A stretch of 32,468 nucleotides of DNA from Flavobacteriales bacterium (GCA_020631045.1 JAHDHZ010000028.1:1-32468), one strand, 5' to 3'. Positions 17,501 to 27,500 are shown, counted from the first letter of the stretch. Notes: generated by a model not told the origin, from the letters alone. Program-made: numbers and translations.

Positions 17501-18805
17501 ATGAAGTATTTTTCACTGATATTTTTATTGTTGAATTTCTTGATTTTATCGTTTTACATCGATTCAAGACCAACTTGGAACACCACCTCAAGGGCCTTGC
17601 ACTTAGATGCTCTGGTAAATAAGTCTACTTCTAAAATTGATGCATTGCATCATTTGACGGGCGATAAAGCCAAGGTGCATCAGCATTATTATTCTGAGAA
17701 AATGCCTTTGCCTGTTTTGTTAGCCTATCCTTTTTATAAGTTTTATAAGCAATTTGGATTTTCGTTTAACACTGATCAAAACCCTATTAAAGAAGCTTAT
17801 TTTTTTGGATCCCTCATCTGCTCAATCTTGCCCTTTTTACTGCTACTATTTTTAACCTTCAAGAAGTTATCAGAAGATTTTCATCTCTACAAAGCTGCTT
17901 TGCTCTCGATGTTGATCTGGTACAGTACCTTTCACTTTAATTATGTAGGTACATTTTTTGCTCATATTTTGGGTGGATGTTTTACCGTTTTGGCTTTTTT
18001 GTATTTAAATCAAAAAAATGTCTTTTTAACAGGTCTTTTCCTGGGTTTAAGTGTGCTTTGTGAGCTCAATCAAATAGTTGTGGTTTTGGTATTTTCAACC
18101 TTTGTTTTGTTTAATAATATCAAGTCTTTGCCTATCTTTCTATTGGGTGGATTACCATCTTTATTATTCTTGTTGTTTTATAATTATTACTATACTTCAA
18201 ATGCTTTTGAGTTTTTGTATCAACACGTTTCTCAAGACCAATTTGTAGCTCTTGAACACGAATTCTTGGGTTTAAGTACGATTAATTACAAAGCAATTTT
18301 TGCCATGTTGTACTCATCTGCTAAGTCTATTTTTGTTTTTTCTCCACTGCTTTTGTTGTCTCATAAGCTAAAAGGCATAAAAAACATAGAAGTGCTTTTA
18401 TTGAGTTTTGTGGCAATGGTCATTGTAATTTCAATGCATCGTTATTGGTGGGGAGGCAATTGCTACGGCCCAAGGCATTTACTTACTGTTGCGATGCCTT
18501 TGTTGTTTTGCTTGTCTTACAAACTTGAAAGCTTTAAAAATTTGTCAGTTTTTTACGCTTTGGCTTTGTTTGGATTGATACTACATGGATTTGCGAAGAT
18601 GACAACGAGTTATTCTTTTCCTTCAAAAGATGAAAATGTGTTGATGCATCTTGAGCAGATGCTTCGAACTCAAAACTTCATTGATCAAAGTGTACTTACG
18701 CAGTTTTTAGGTATAAAACCTGTTTATGGTGCGGTGTTTTTTGCATGTATGATGGCGAGCGTACTGTTGTTTATTTCTCTGAAAGCATTCCGTAGTGGTG
18801 GATGA
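17501..18805 (+). CDS. Polytopic membrane protein, GT-C glycosyltransferase-like
   Basis: This is a 434-residue protein with about ten hydrophobic segments from residue 4 to the end. The first hydrophobic helix is followed by a soluble loop (about 20-80), and the late segment HRYWWGGNCYGPRHLLTVAMP (about 311-331) resembles the WGG...GPR stretch of uncharacterised GT-C/GT39-related proteins of Bacteroidota. Such enzymes use polyprenyl-phosphate sugars at the inner membrane. I do not see an unmistakable catalytic DE/DD motif in the first loop, so glycosyltransferase activity is an inference. ATG 17501 follows its -7-like box and starts a good signal anchor. The 3' end overlaps the convergent YiiX-like gene by 35 nt. 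Confidence 0.6.
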   Translation: MKYFSLIFLLLNFLILSFYIDSRPTWNTTSRALHLDALVNKSTSKIDALHHLTGDKAKVHQHYYSEKMPLPVLLAYPFYKFYKQFGFSFNTDQNPIKEAYFFGSLICSILPFLLLLFLTFKKLSEDFHLYKAALLSMLIWYSTFHFNYVGTFFAHILGGCFTVLAFLYLNQKNVFLTGLFLGLSVLCELNQIVVVLVFSTFVLFNNIKSLPIFLLGGLPSLLFLLFYNYYYTSNAFEFLYQHVSQDQFVALEHEFLGLSTINYKAIFAMLYSSAKSIFVFSPLLLLSHKLKGIKNIEVLLLSFVAMVIVISMHRYWWGGNCYGPRHLLTVAMPLLFCLSYKLESFKNLSVFYALALFGLILHGFAKMTTSYSFPSKDENVLMHLEQMLRTQNFIDQSVLTQFLGIKPVYGAVFFACMMASVLLFISLKAFRSGG

Positions 18806-19424
18806 TTTTTAAGTGCTCTGATTGAGAGATCAATGCCGGATTAATGCCTGGCTGCCCCTCAGGAATTTCTTGTTCAAGTTCAGCGTAATAGGCTGCCCAA
18901 GCAGGCATAAAAGCAGTATCGCGGGGCGCTTTAAACGTCATGGGCTGCAACTCAAAGAATGCACGGCCATAATTGGCAGATTTAAATACATCGTAGATCA
19001 ATTCAGAACAATAATACTTGCCGTTTCTATAGATAAACGCATCATCATAGGTAATGCCTACTTTGTTTTTGGCTGTGTATAAAGCGCGTTGCATGAATTT
19101 TACATCTCTTGAGTAAATGCGTCCGACCATGACCTTTGGATTACCGTTTTCATCTACACTTCTATTTAAGAATGAATCAATGGGCGTGAGTTTTACTTTG
19201 GGTGGAATGGCCTCGAGCACAAAACGCTCATTGTTTTCAATCACTACCACACCGATATGTGAAATGTTTTTATTCAAAGCTCCTTCAGTGACCTTTTCAA
19301 TCGCATCACAAGTGGCTCCACAGTCTAAATCTTGAAACAGCAAATCGCCTTGTTGGGGTTTAAAAGAAGTTTGACAAGCGCTTAATGTAAAAACGATTAG
19401 TAAAAATGAGAATAATGACTTCAT
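18771..19424 (-). CDS. YiiX/YebB-like lipoprotein (permuted NlpC/P60 papain-like fold)
   Basis: This 217-residue protein has a lipoprotein signal, MKSLFSFLLIVFTLSAC, with the classical lipobox LSAC (Cys17). The mature domain begins with GDLLFQDLDCG and then has ISHIGVVV (conserved His, about 56) and YYCSELIYDVF (conserved Cys, about 129). This is the His-then-Cys order of the circularly permuted NlpC/P60 'YiiX' amidase family (DUF830). A peptide or lipid amidase activity is likely, but the substrate is unknown. ATG 19424 is chosen for the lipobox spacing and the TATGTTTG box just upstream. It lies 22 nt after porP on the same strand and could be part of that operon or independently transcribed. 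Its tail overlaps the convergent membrane gene. Confidence 0.82.
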   Translation of the reverse strand: MKSLFSFLLIVFTLSACQTSFKPQQGDLLFQDLDCGATCDAIEKVTEGALNKNISHIGVVVIENNERFVLEAIPPKVKLTPIDSFLNRSVDENGNPKVMVGRIYSRDVKFMQRALYTAKNKVGITYDDAFIYRNGKYYCSELIYDVFKSANYGRAFFELQPMTFKAPRDTAFMPAWAAYYAELEQEIPEGQPGINPALISQSEHLKIIHHYGMLSEK

Positions 19425-19428
19425 GAAA

Positions 19429-19436
19429 CAAACATA
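19429..19436 (-). promoter_or_regulatory. Bacteroidota -7 box for the YiiX-like gene
   Basis: TATGTTTG on the minus strand exactly matches TAnnTTTG. It lies in the 22-nt gap after porP and ends 4 nt before ATG 19424. It suggests separate, leaderless transcription of the lipoprotein gene in addition to any readthrough from porP. No good -33 TTG is seen. Confidence 0.5.
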
Positions 19437-19446
19437 CATTTTTCAC

Positions 19447-20457
19447 TCAAAACTTTGCGCACGGAACATTAAAGCGATAGCTTCTTTTTTTGCGTTTTCG
19501 TTTTCTGGGATCTACATATTCATAGGTCAAACCAAGCTCATGACTTCCGCCCGTATTGGCAGCAAGCCTTGATACGGTCAAATCATACGAGTAAGAGATT
19601 TTTAAAAAGCGATAGTCTAATCCGAAAATAGCAATCACGGCATCGTTGTTTGCATATCCTTTCTGGTATGATTTAATCAACGGCAATCCTCTATACCAGA
19701 GCCCAAAAAATATAGGGTACTGCGTATAATAGAGCCCAAAATCAAGCTGATCAAATTTGTCTTGTGCTCTATAATGTAAGGCAGTAGTTAACAGTTTGGC
19801 ATCTTTACGCTTCACTGTTTTTTTAAGTGAGGTGACATGGCCCATCTCTAGAAAAAATAAGTTGGGCAAGGTAGCGGTTGTGTTCAATAAGCTTTCATTG
19901 GGTTTGTTGATGTTTGACAAACTTACCCCCAGCCAACTCTTTCTGGTATATAGAATTCCACCCAACTTAAAATTCACAAATCGGGTGCTTAAAGAAGTCA
20001 CATTCTCAGCAGTGGCAACTCCTCCACCCCTCAACAGCTGATCGGTAAAGGTAAGGCGGGTCACATCTAAAACTCTTTGGTTGTAACCTACGCCCAGCCC
20101 AGCGCGCGCAAAAACTTTTCGGTTAAAGGCAATGTTGTAGGCATAGGTGGCATGTACTGAGGTAAAACTCAAGGCCCCACTCCCTGATCGATCGTCTAAG
20201 ACCATTACCCCCAATCCACTATTAATACTCGATAGGTTTACATCATAAGAGGCATAACTTGTTTGAAAAGCTCCAGGAATTGCTGGCCATTGCAAGCGAT
20301 AAGCCAAGGCAAATCTGCTTTGTTCAGTATTGCCTGTATGGGCAGGATTGATGTATAAAGGAGCTGAATAGTACTGTGAGAAATGCGCTTGTTGTGCGCA
20401 GAGCTGAAGGCCACAAAAATAGCTCAACACAAGATATGTGATACTTAGGTTTCTCAT
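19447..20457 (-). CDS. PorP/SprF-family type IX secretion outer-membrane protein
   Basis: This is a 336-residue protein with a signal peptide (cleavage after LCA, about residue 21) and the family's characteristic mature start, QQAHFSQYYSAPLYINPAHTG. The rest is a beta-rich outer-membrane barrel with alternating aromatic strands (GLGVMVLDDRSG, ATYAYNIAFNRKVFARAGLG, GLYYTQYPIFFGLWYRG). In Flavobacterium, SprF-type proteins are needed for secretion or surface attachment of one type B cargo encoded next to them. Here the cargo gene lies directly upstream: its TAA (20458-20460) abuts this ATG with no gap, so translation is probably coupled. The C-terminal RKRKKRSYRF tail is basic. Confidence 0.93.
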   Translation of the reverse strand: MRNLSITYLVLSYFCGLQLCAQQAHFSQYYSAPLYINPAHTGNTEQSRFALAYRLQWPAIPGAFQTSYASYDVNLSSINSGLGVMVLDDRSGSGALSFTSVHATYAYNIAFNRKVFARAGLGVGYNQRVLDVTRLTFTDQLLRGGGVATAENVTSLSTRFVNFKLGGILYTRKSWLGVSLSNINKPNESLLNTTATLPNLFFLEMGHVTSLKKTVKRKDAKLLTTALHYRAQDKFDQLDFGLYYTQYPIFFGLWYRGLPLIKSYQKGYANNDAVIAIFGLDYRFLKISYSYDLTVSRLAANTGGSHELGLTYEYVDPRKRKRKKRSYRFNVPCAKF

Positions 20458-23400
20458 TTAACGAATCAGCGTCACATCTCCCGCATCGGTGTATTTGTCT
20501 CCATTGATGAACGTAGCCTCGACTTTCCAGACATACGTATCTTGTTTGGCGGGTTGCCCTCTGTAATAACCGTTCCACCCTACATTGAGGTCAAACGACT
20601 CAAAAATCAATTCACCCCAGCGATTAAACACCATTAAATGGTACTCTTTGACCCCTTCTGTAATGGGGTAAAACACATTGTTGTCTAATGCTCCTGGGTC
20701 ATAAGTGCCATTGTTTTGGGTATTTTCAGTAGGCGTAAAAGCATTAGGAAACACGATACTGCCTTCAAGCTCAGCAATCACCGCCCCCTCTACTTTGTTA
20801 GAGTCTTTGCACCCGTATTGATTATCGGCAACTAATGTTACATCAAACAGGCCTTCTTGTTGGTAGAAATGCACTGGGTTTTCATCAAAAGAAGTGTTGC
20901 CATCTCCAAAATCCCAGGCATATGTGGTGGCATTTGAACTCAAGTTTAAAAAGGTAACTTGTTGGTTGGGTATTTTTACTGTTGTTGGCGTGTGTTCAAA
21001 CAGGGCAATCGCCACTGGATGCACTTCAATAATATCAGTTTGAGTGAGCTGCTCTACATCGCCTCCAAAACCTGTGGCGGTGAGTTTTACCGAGTAAGTG
21101 CCGGGGGTGTAGTAGGTGTAGAAAGGAGCTTCAACCGTAGAGGTGTTGCCATCGCCAAAATCCCAGAGGTATGATGCGGCGTATTGTGTGTTGTTTTCAA
21201 ATTGTACCGATAGGGGGCGGCAGCCTTGTGCGTTGGGCGCGAAATCGACAATGGGTACTGGAGGCAGTATCTCGATTTGCTGGGTGGTAGAATCTGCACA
21301 ATAATCTGAAAATACCTTTAAGGCAATTTCGTAAGTACCCCAAGTAGGGTATGTAAATGCGGGTGGATGTTGCAGATTACTTTGTGCAGAGTCTGAAAAC
21401 TGCCAAGTGTAATTGAAAACACCTGCTGATGAATTGTTGGTTACATGCACCGTAGCTGCTGGAAATTGCTGAGAAGAAGGAGTAGCTACAAAATCAGCCA
21501 CAGGCGTTTGAAAAACTTGAATTGAAATGGTCGTGTCATCTGAGCATCCTGCATTTGAAGAGGAGGTAAGTTGAATGTTATAATTGGTTGGCGTGGGTGG
21601 ATTGTACAAATGCGATGGAGATACCTCAATACTATTCGCCCCATCATCAAAATTCCAGACAAAATTATCTGCTCCTGTACTGGTATTTTGAAAGTTTGCC
21701 GTAAAAGGCGCGCATCCTTGCGAGTCAACTTCAAAAATAGCCTGCACAAGTGGTTGCACCGCTACTGTGTTTTGAAAGGTGTCTAAGCAGCCTTGAGCAC
21801 TTTGGACGATAAGACTGATCAAAGGGTTTTGTGTGATGGGTTGATTATGCGTAAAAATATAATTGAAGTTGCTGCCCATATCTGACTGTTCAAGATTGGT
21901 CCCAACATACCAAAAGAAAGAATCAGCCAAAATGCTTTGATTGGTAAACAGAGCATTGAAAGGCTGACAGCCTGCCGTAGAAGAAGCCGAAAATCCTGCT
22001 GTGGGCTTGGGGTAGACCACGATGTTCTCACTTGAAGTATCGTTGCACCCAAAAGAATTGGTGGCAATCAATTGAGTAGTGAAGCTTTGCGCAATAGGTG
22101 CCGTGTTGGTAAAGGTATGGGTTGGATTAGCCCCCGCTGCTGTGGTGCCATCTCCAAAATTCCAAGCATAACTTACCGCCCCTAAAACCGATGGGAAATT
22201 CACTTCTAAAGGGCTGCACCCAGAATCTGGCACTGCCGAGAAGGTGAAAATAGGTTCTGGATATACCGTGATGGTTTTTTGAGTAGAATCTTGACAGCCA
22301 TTAGGGCCTCTTGCAATGAGTTTCACTGGCTTGTTTTGAATAAATAGGCTTTGATTTTCAAAAGTGAAACTTGGATTGGTAGCAGAGCTGCTTGAAGAGT
22401 CTAACTGCCATAAATAGCTCCCCGCTCCAACAGAGGTGTTTACAAAATCAACCAGTAAAGGCGCGCAATCTAAGGTTTCATTTGAGCTAAAACTTGCAGT
22501 AGGATTGTACAACACCTTCACACTTGAAGTAGCAGTGTCTGAGCATCCAAACGCAGAAAAGGCAATCAACTCAATATTATAAGTTGAGTCTTGTGCGAGT
22601 GAAGAATTTGTAAAGGTTTGGGTTGGATTGGGTAGACTAGAAGAATCACCACTGCCAAACCCCCATTTAAAACTTGTTGCCAATACACTTTGATTGGTGA
22701 AACTAGAGGTCAACGGATTACAAGCACTGTCTTGATCAATACTAAAGTTGGCGGTAGGCTTGGGTTCAACAGTGAGGGTGATCGTCTCAGAGGCTGTACA
22801 ATTTACTGTAGCGACTTGCAAGTTGACTGGGTACGTCCCGTTTAAAGTGTAGGTGTGTATGACATTGGTGTCAGTAGAAAAATTTCCATCCCCTAGGTTC
22901 CAATTCCAACTTACAATGGGGTCGTCTGGGTCAATCACACTACTATCTGTAAGCAAAGCCTCTACATTTTGACACACATTTTTAGGAAAAAAATTTGGCT
23001 CAGGCGAGGCAAAAACTTGCAGGCTGTCGGTGAGGGTTCTCAAACAACCATTTGAGTTTTCTACTTCAAGGCTGATATAGTATTTACCTGGGCCTACGTA
23101 TGTTTGATTGGGTGGAAACTGTGCTGCACTGGTATTGCCGTTGCCAAAATTCCAAGACCATGCAATTGCGCCAGTTGATGTATTTGAAAAACTGGCGGTT
23201 AAGCTATCGCACCCATTCACAGTATTGATCGTAAAATTAGGCACAGCCGAGGGCAATACAACCACTTGTATGGTGTCATAATCTTGGCAAGAACCTGTGC
23301 CATTGGTGTTTCTTGCGCGCAGTACGGCCTCATAAGTGCCAGGGGTAGCATAGGTATGCGTTTTATTTGCTCCTCCCCACTCAAAGGGGCTTCCATCACC

Positions 23401-24450
23401 AAAATCAAACCGAATTTGATTGGCAATGCCTGTAGTGGTATTAGAAAAAACAACAGGCTCGCCTACACAAACAGTGTCTTTATCACGAGTTATGCCTGCA
23501 ATGGGTGGCGGGCCAATCACCACAGTAATGTCAGTTTGTACATCTCCACAAAAACTCCGCTCTTGCATGGTAATAGTATAAGTGCCCATGCCCGGAAAAG
23601 CAATGTCATACCCAGGCCTTGTCGGAGCATCGTAAGGCTGCCAAGGAATAATTGAGTCATACCCCAGGCCCCAATAATCTCCAAAATTCCAAGCCTCATA
23701 GCGCTGTGCAGTATTGCCAAAATTGATACAGTTCTTTTCTGTGGTATTATCAAAATGTACGAGGGTATCAGGGTAGCACAAGTAAGTGGCCGATGCGGTA
23801 ATGGCAGGGTCATCTAAATCCCAAATCAATACTGGGTTAAAGCTTGCTTCGGTTGGCACGCCATTGCTACAATAATTCTCAGCGGTCAACCGCACTTCGG
23901 TTTCACAATCAACCGTGTTGCGCAAGTACATGTGCGAAAGGGTCACTCCTGCATTGTTGTGGTCATAGGTTTGAATGGGTGATCCATCACCAAAATCCCA
24001 AGTAAAGTTTGTAGTAGGTGACACATTGGTGCTAGCATTGATAAACTCCATTGAACCTGGGGCGCAAATTTGGGTCACTCCTCCAATCGGAATTTGAATC
24101 GATGCATTGACAAACTCCTCCATCACCACAACGCCATTCACCGTACATCCATTATCAAGATCGGTAAACACCACATCAAACGTATCAATGATGGCCGAGT
24201 AGGTATGCGCTACAAAACTTGGAGGAGTCAACCCAGTCCCAGAATGAATGGGCGATCCATCACCCCAATCAATGGTATAATTACCAATGTTCTCGTTCGA
24301 TGAGAAATTAAGCGTGTAATCGGTATTGAAACAATGCACCCAATAAGGATTGTTTGAGGCATCACCATTGCCATCATTAATGGTAGGGCATTGAGTAAAA
24401 ACATAATTTGAAAGTGCTAAAAAAAAGATGAAAAAACTGCCTTTGCCCAT
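20458..24450 (-). CDS. PKD-repeat surface protein with gliding-motility-type (type B) T9SS sorting domain
   Basis: This is a 1330-residue secreted protein. After a signal peptide (about 1-19, ending FTQ), it consists of about 14 PKD-like Ig domains. Many carry the W.FGDG core (FTWDFGDGSP, YAWNFGDGTT, YLWDFGDGNT, YAWDFGDGNT), while others are degenerate (FFWYVGTN, YLWQLDSS). Paired cysteines recur in the form '..GC....' near the repeat starts. The last 90 or so residues (VFPNAFTP, VFNRWGELIFES, W.G...G.P...TYVW) are the type B/CHU_C sorting domain. SprB-like adhesins of this kind need a partner PorP/SprF protein, which is the next gene. The likely role is a surface adhesin or filament. ATG 24450 precedes the signal peptide directly. 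Confidence 0.92.
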   Translation of the reverse strand: MGKGSFFIFFLALSNYVFTQCPTINDGNGDASNNPYWVHCFNTDYTLNFSSNENIGNYTIDWGDGSPIHSGTGLTPPSFVAHTYSAIIDTFDVVFTDLDNGCTVNGVVVMEEFVNASIQIPIGGVTQICAPGSMEFINASTNVSPTTNFTWDFGDGSPIQTYDHNNAGVTLSHMYLRNTVDCETEVRLTAENYCSNGVPTEASFNPVLIWDLDDPAITASATYLCYPDTLVHFDNTTEKNCINFGNTAQRYEAWNFGDYWGLGYDSIIPWQPYDAPTRPGYDIAFPGMGTYTITMQERSFCGDVQTDITVVIGPPPIAGITRDKDTVCVGEPVVFSNTTTGIANQIRFDFGDGSPFEWGGANKTHTYATPGTYEAVLRARNTNGTGSCQDYDTIQVVVLPSAVPNFTINTVNGCDSLTASFSNTSTGAIAWSWNFGNGNTSAAQFPPNQTYVGPGKYYISLEVENSNGCLRTLTDSLQVFASPEPNFFPKNVCQNVEALLTDSSVIDPDDPIVSWNWNLGDGNFSTDTNVIHTYTLNGTYPVNLQVATVNCTASETITLTVEPKPTANFSIDQDSACNPLTSSFTNQSVLATSFKWGFGSGDSSSLPNPTQTFTNSSLAQDSTYNIELIAFSAFGCSDTATSSVKVLYNPTASFSSNETLDCAPLLVDFVNTSVGAGSYLWQLDSSSSSATNPSFTFENQSLFIQNKPVKLIARGPNGCQDSTQKTITVYPEPIFTFSAVPDSGCSPLEVNFPSVLGAVSYAWNFGDGTTAAGANPTHTFTNTAPIAQSFTTQLIATNSFGCNDTSSENIVVYPKPTAGFSASSTAGCQPFNALFTNQSILADSFFWYVGTNLEQSDMGSNFNYIFTHNQPITQNPLISLIVQSAQGCLDTFQNTVAVQPLVQAIFEVDSQGCAPFTANFQNTSTGADNFVWNFDDGANSIEVSPSHLYNPPTPTNYNIQLTSSSNAGCSDDTTISIQVFQTPVADFVATPSSQQFPAATVHVTNNSSAGVFNYTWQFSDSAQSNLQHPPAFTYPTWGTYEIALKVFSDYCADSTTQQIEILPPVPIVDFAPNAQGCRPLSVQFENNTQYAASYLWDFGDGNTSTVEAPFYTYYTPGTYSVKLTATGFGGDVEQLTQTDIIEVHPVAIALFEHTPTTVKIPNQQVTFLNLSSNATTYAWDFGDGNTSFDENPVHFYQQEGLFDVTLVADNQYGCKDSNKVEGAVIAELEGSIVFPNAFTPTENTQNNGTYDPGALDNNVFYPITEGVKEYHLMVFNRWGELIFESFDLNVGWNGYYRGQPAKQDTYVWKVEATFINGDKYTDAGDVTLIR

Positions 24451-24454
24451 TAAG

Positions 24455-24470
24455 TTTTACATACGTAAAA
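24455..24470. repeat. Small inverted repeat before the PKD gene
   Basis: TTTTAC-ATAC-GTAAAA is a perfect 6-bp inverted repeat that ends 4 bp before the PKD gene's ATG and overlaps its presumed transcription start. It could be an operator or a short 5' hairpin. At this size and AT content, chance is also possible. Confidence 0.35.
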
Positions 24471-24500
24471 GAGTAGCAAAAGTTGCGTAAGTTTTTTCAA
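24467..24500 (-). promoter_or_regulatory. Putative promoter for the PKD-porP operon
   Basis: On the minus strand, TTG (24500-24498) is followed after 22 nt by TACTCTTTT (24475-24467), a loose -7 box with one extra base. The N22 spacing matches the putative rpoD and SBBP promoters. It would start transcription about 10 nt before the ATG. Confidence 0.3.
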
Positions 24501-24517
24501 TAAATTGTATCTTTTTG
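24483..24517 (+). promoter_or_regulatory. Putative promoter for the first SBBP gene
   Basis: TTG at 24483-24485 is followed after 22 nt by TATCTTTTTG (24508-24517), an approximate -7 box, 13 nt before ATG 24531. The TATCTTTT and AAAATCACA sequence recurs before the paralog's start, so the promoter was copied with the gene. It is interleaved with the divergent PKD promoter. Confidence 0.4.
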
Positions 24518-24530
24518 AAAATCACATTTC

Positions 24531-27500
24531 ATGAGACTTTTTTTTAGTGTTTTCTTTTTTAGTTTTTCTTCAATCTTGTTTGCTTCTGATACTTTTAATA
24601 GTGATAAGTATACCCCTGAAAACTACATTCAATTCATGAAAAATCATGGGCAATGGAAAAATAAAGCTGTTTTATATAAGGGTAATTATAAGGGCACACA
24701 TGTAAGGTTTCTAGAAAATGGGATTAGTTATGCTGTATCGAGAGTTGTTGAAGATGAGCTTGATAAAAAAGACAAGCATATAACAGGCAGACTAGAAGCA
24801 AGAAAAAAAGAAAAAAGAGAAGCATTAGTTTGGAATCAGTACTTTAAAAACATGAACCCGAATACCCAGATAATTGAAAAGGGGTATTCAGATAGTAAAA
24901 CCAATTATCTAATTGGCAATGACAAGAGCAAATGGGTACGAAATGCTGCTCAATACAATCAGCTTATGTATGAAAACATATACGATAATATTGATTTAGA
25001 TTACTACAGTGTTGACCAAAGAATCAAGTATGATTATGTTGTAAAACCTGGAGGAGATATTAGCGACATACAAGTGGAGTATGAGGGGATAGAAAAGTTA
25101 AGCATCAATCAAAAAGGGCAATTGGTGATTCAAACTACTTGGGGAGAAACGATTGACCAAAAGCCTTATTCTTATCAAACAATAAATGGCAAACAAAAGA
25201 AAGTAGAGGTTGAGTATGAAATTATCAATAAAAATACTTTTGGGTTTAAAGCAATGCAAAAATATAATATGAACCAAACTTTAATAATTGATCCCTACAG
25301 TTTAGTTTGGAGCACGTTAATTGGAGGCGAAGGAACTAGTTCAATTGATGATATAATTATTGCTTCAAATAAAGATGTTTTGATTACAGGAAATACTTCG
25401 ATAAATAATTTTCCGATAACACCAGGGGTTTATCAAATCAATAAAAATTCACAAATTGACGCTTTTGTATCTAGGTTTAGTAAAAATGCAGACAGTTTGA
25501 TTTTTAGCACTTTTATAGGCGGGAGTAGTAATGATTTTTCAAATTCAATTTCTTTAACTTCCAATGAAGATATAATTATAACAGGGTATACTTATTCTGG
25601 AGATTTCCCTGTAACACCAGGCGCCTATTTTAATCCAAATGCTGCATTGTTTAGAGTGTTTGCATCAAAAATTAGTCAAGGTGGAACAAATTTGTTATAT
25701 AGTAGCATTATAGGGAATGTTCCTTCAAGTGCAAAAGTTGATCATGCAATTTGCGCAAATGAAGATATAATTTTAGTTGGACGAACATATTCATCGTCTA
25801 ACTTTCCTGTAACTCCTGGCGCTTATCAAACAAATCCTTCTGGTTCTTACGTTGGTTTTGTTACAAGGTTAAACGCTAGTGGAAGTGCTTTAATTTATAG
25901 CACGTTACTAGGGGGCAATGATGTTGATAATATTAAATCAGTTGAACTAACAACTAATGAAGAGGTTATTGTTTCTGGCAATACTAATTCATTTAATTTT
26001 CCAGTTACATCTGGAGTTTACCAAAGTTCATATAAAGATTCTTTTGATGTTTTTGTGACTAGGTTAAATAATACTGGTACTGGATTAATTTATAGTACTT
26101 TTTTGGGGGGCACAGGTTCTGATTTCAATTCTTCTGTCAGCATTATGAATAATGGAAATATAGCAGTTACAGGTGAAACTGGTTCAAGTGATTTTCCTGT
26201 CACACCTGGAGTGCTTCAAGAAAACATTTTAGGTGAACGAGATGCATTTATTTCAGTATTATCTGCTGATTTATCAAGTTTAATATCAAGTACTTTTCTT
26301 GGAGGTGGAAAAATGGATAGATCAGAAGACATTTTTCTAATAGATCAAAATAAAATAGTAGTTTCAGGCAACACCTCTTCATTAGACTTTCCTACAACTA
26401 CTGATGCTTACCAAAGTAATGCTTTAGATTCAAATGATGCTTTTATATCTGTTTTAAATTTGAGTCTAGATAGTTTGTCATATAGCTCTTATTTTGGAGG
26501 AAGTGATCACGATTATTTATATGCAACCGCTTTTAATGAAGGTAATATTTGGGCAGCTGGATCAAGTAGTTCAATTGATTTTCCAGTTACTCCAGGGGTT
26601 TTTACAACAGATATAATGAACTCAAATCAACACGGTTTTGTAGTAAAGTTTATCGATTGTATTGATAATAATTTAGGCATTAATATTCAAGTTGCCTCTT
26701 CTAATGAAAATGTAAGCAATGGCTCAGCTACGGTTAATTTTATAACACAAGGCACCCCACCTTATACTTACCAGTGGGATAACAATCAAACGACTCAAAC
26801 TGTTTCAAATTTATCAGCTGGTAGTTATACAGTTACTGTTTATGATTCAAATTTTTGTTCTGTTGTTGATGTTGGGGTCATAAATGAAATACTAGACACA
26901 TTAGACTGTTCAAATGCTGTTTCTCTAATTTGCAATACACCTTATTCTGGCGCATCTTCTAATGCAGCATCACAAGTGTACAGCTACGGCTGCAACACCT
27001 GGTCAGAAACAGGCCCTGAGCGCGTGCATACTTATACCCCAACAGAAAATGGTCCATTTAGCGCTAAACTCATCAACTATACGGGAGACTTAGATGTCTA
27101 TATTTTAGGCTCATGTGACCCATCTGATTGTATTGGTGAGGTACTTTCTGACTCTGCTTATTTTGCAAATGGAGTTGCGGGTACTACCTATTATTTAGTC
27201 GTAGATGCCGATGATGGATCTGGCAGTGCGTATGATATTTTGGTATCAGGATGTGCCAATACTAATTGTGATGGATTTTCAGTCTCTTTATCAGGTACCA
27301 ATGAAACAGGCCCAAGTGCTAATGATTGTGCTGCTGTTGCAAATATTACAGGAGGTACTTCTCCTTTTACTTATAGTTGGTCAAATGGAGCAACTACTGA
27401 TAATATAAGTAATGTGCCTGCCGGCACTTATGGTTTTACCGTAACTGATGGGCTTAATTGTTCTGCAACTGATAGTATTACTTTAGAATTGTATACAGGC

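Noticed and set aside
23266-23655. A 129-codon plus-strand open frame inside the PKD gene
   Set aside because: It is antisense to conserved PKD repeats, with no signal, domain or promoter. It is a by-product of repeat codon usage.
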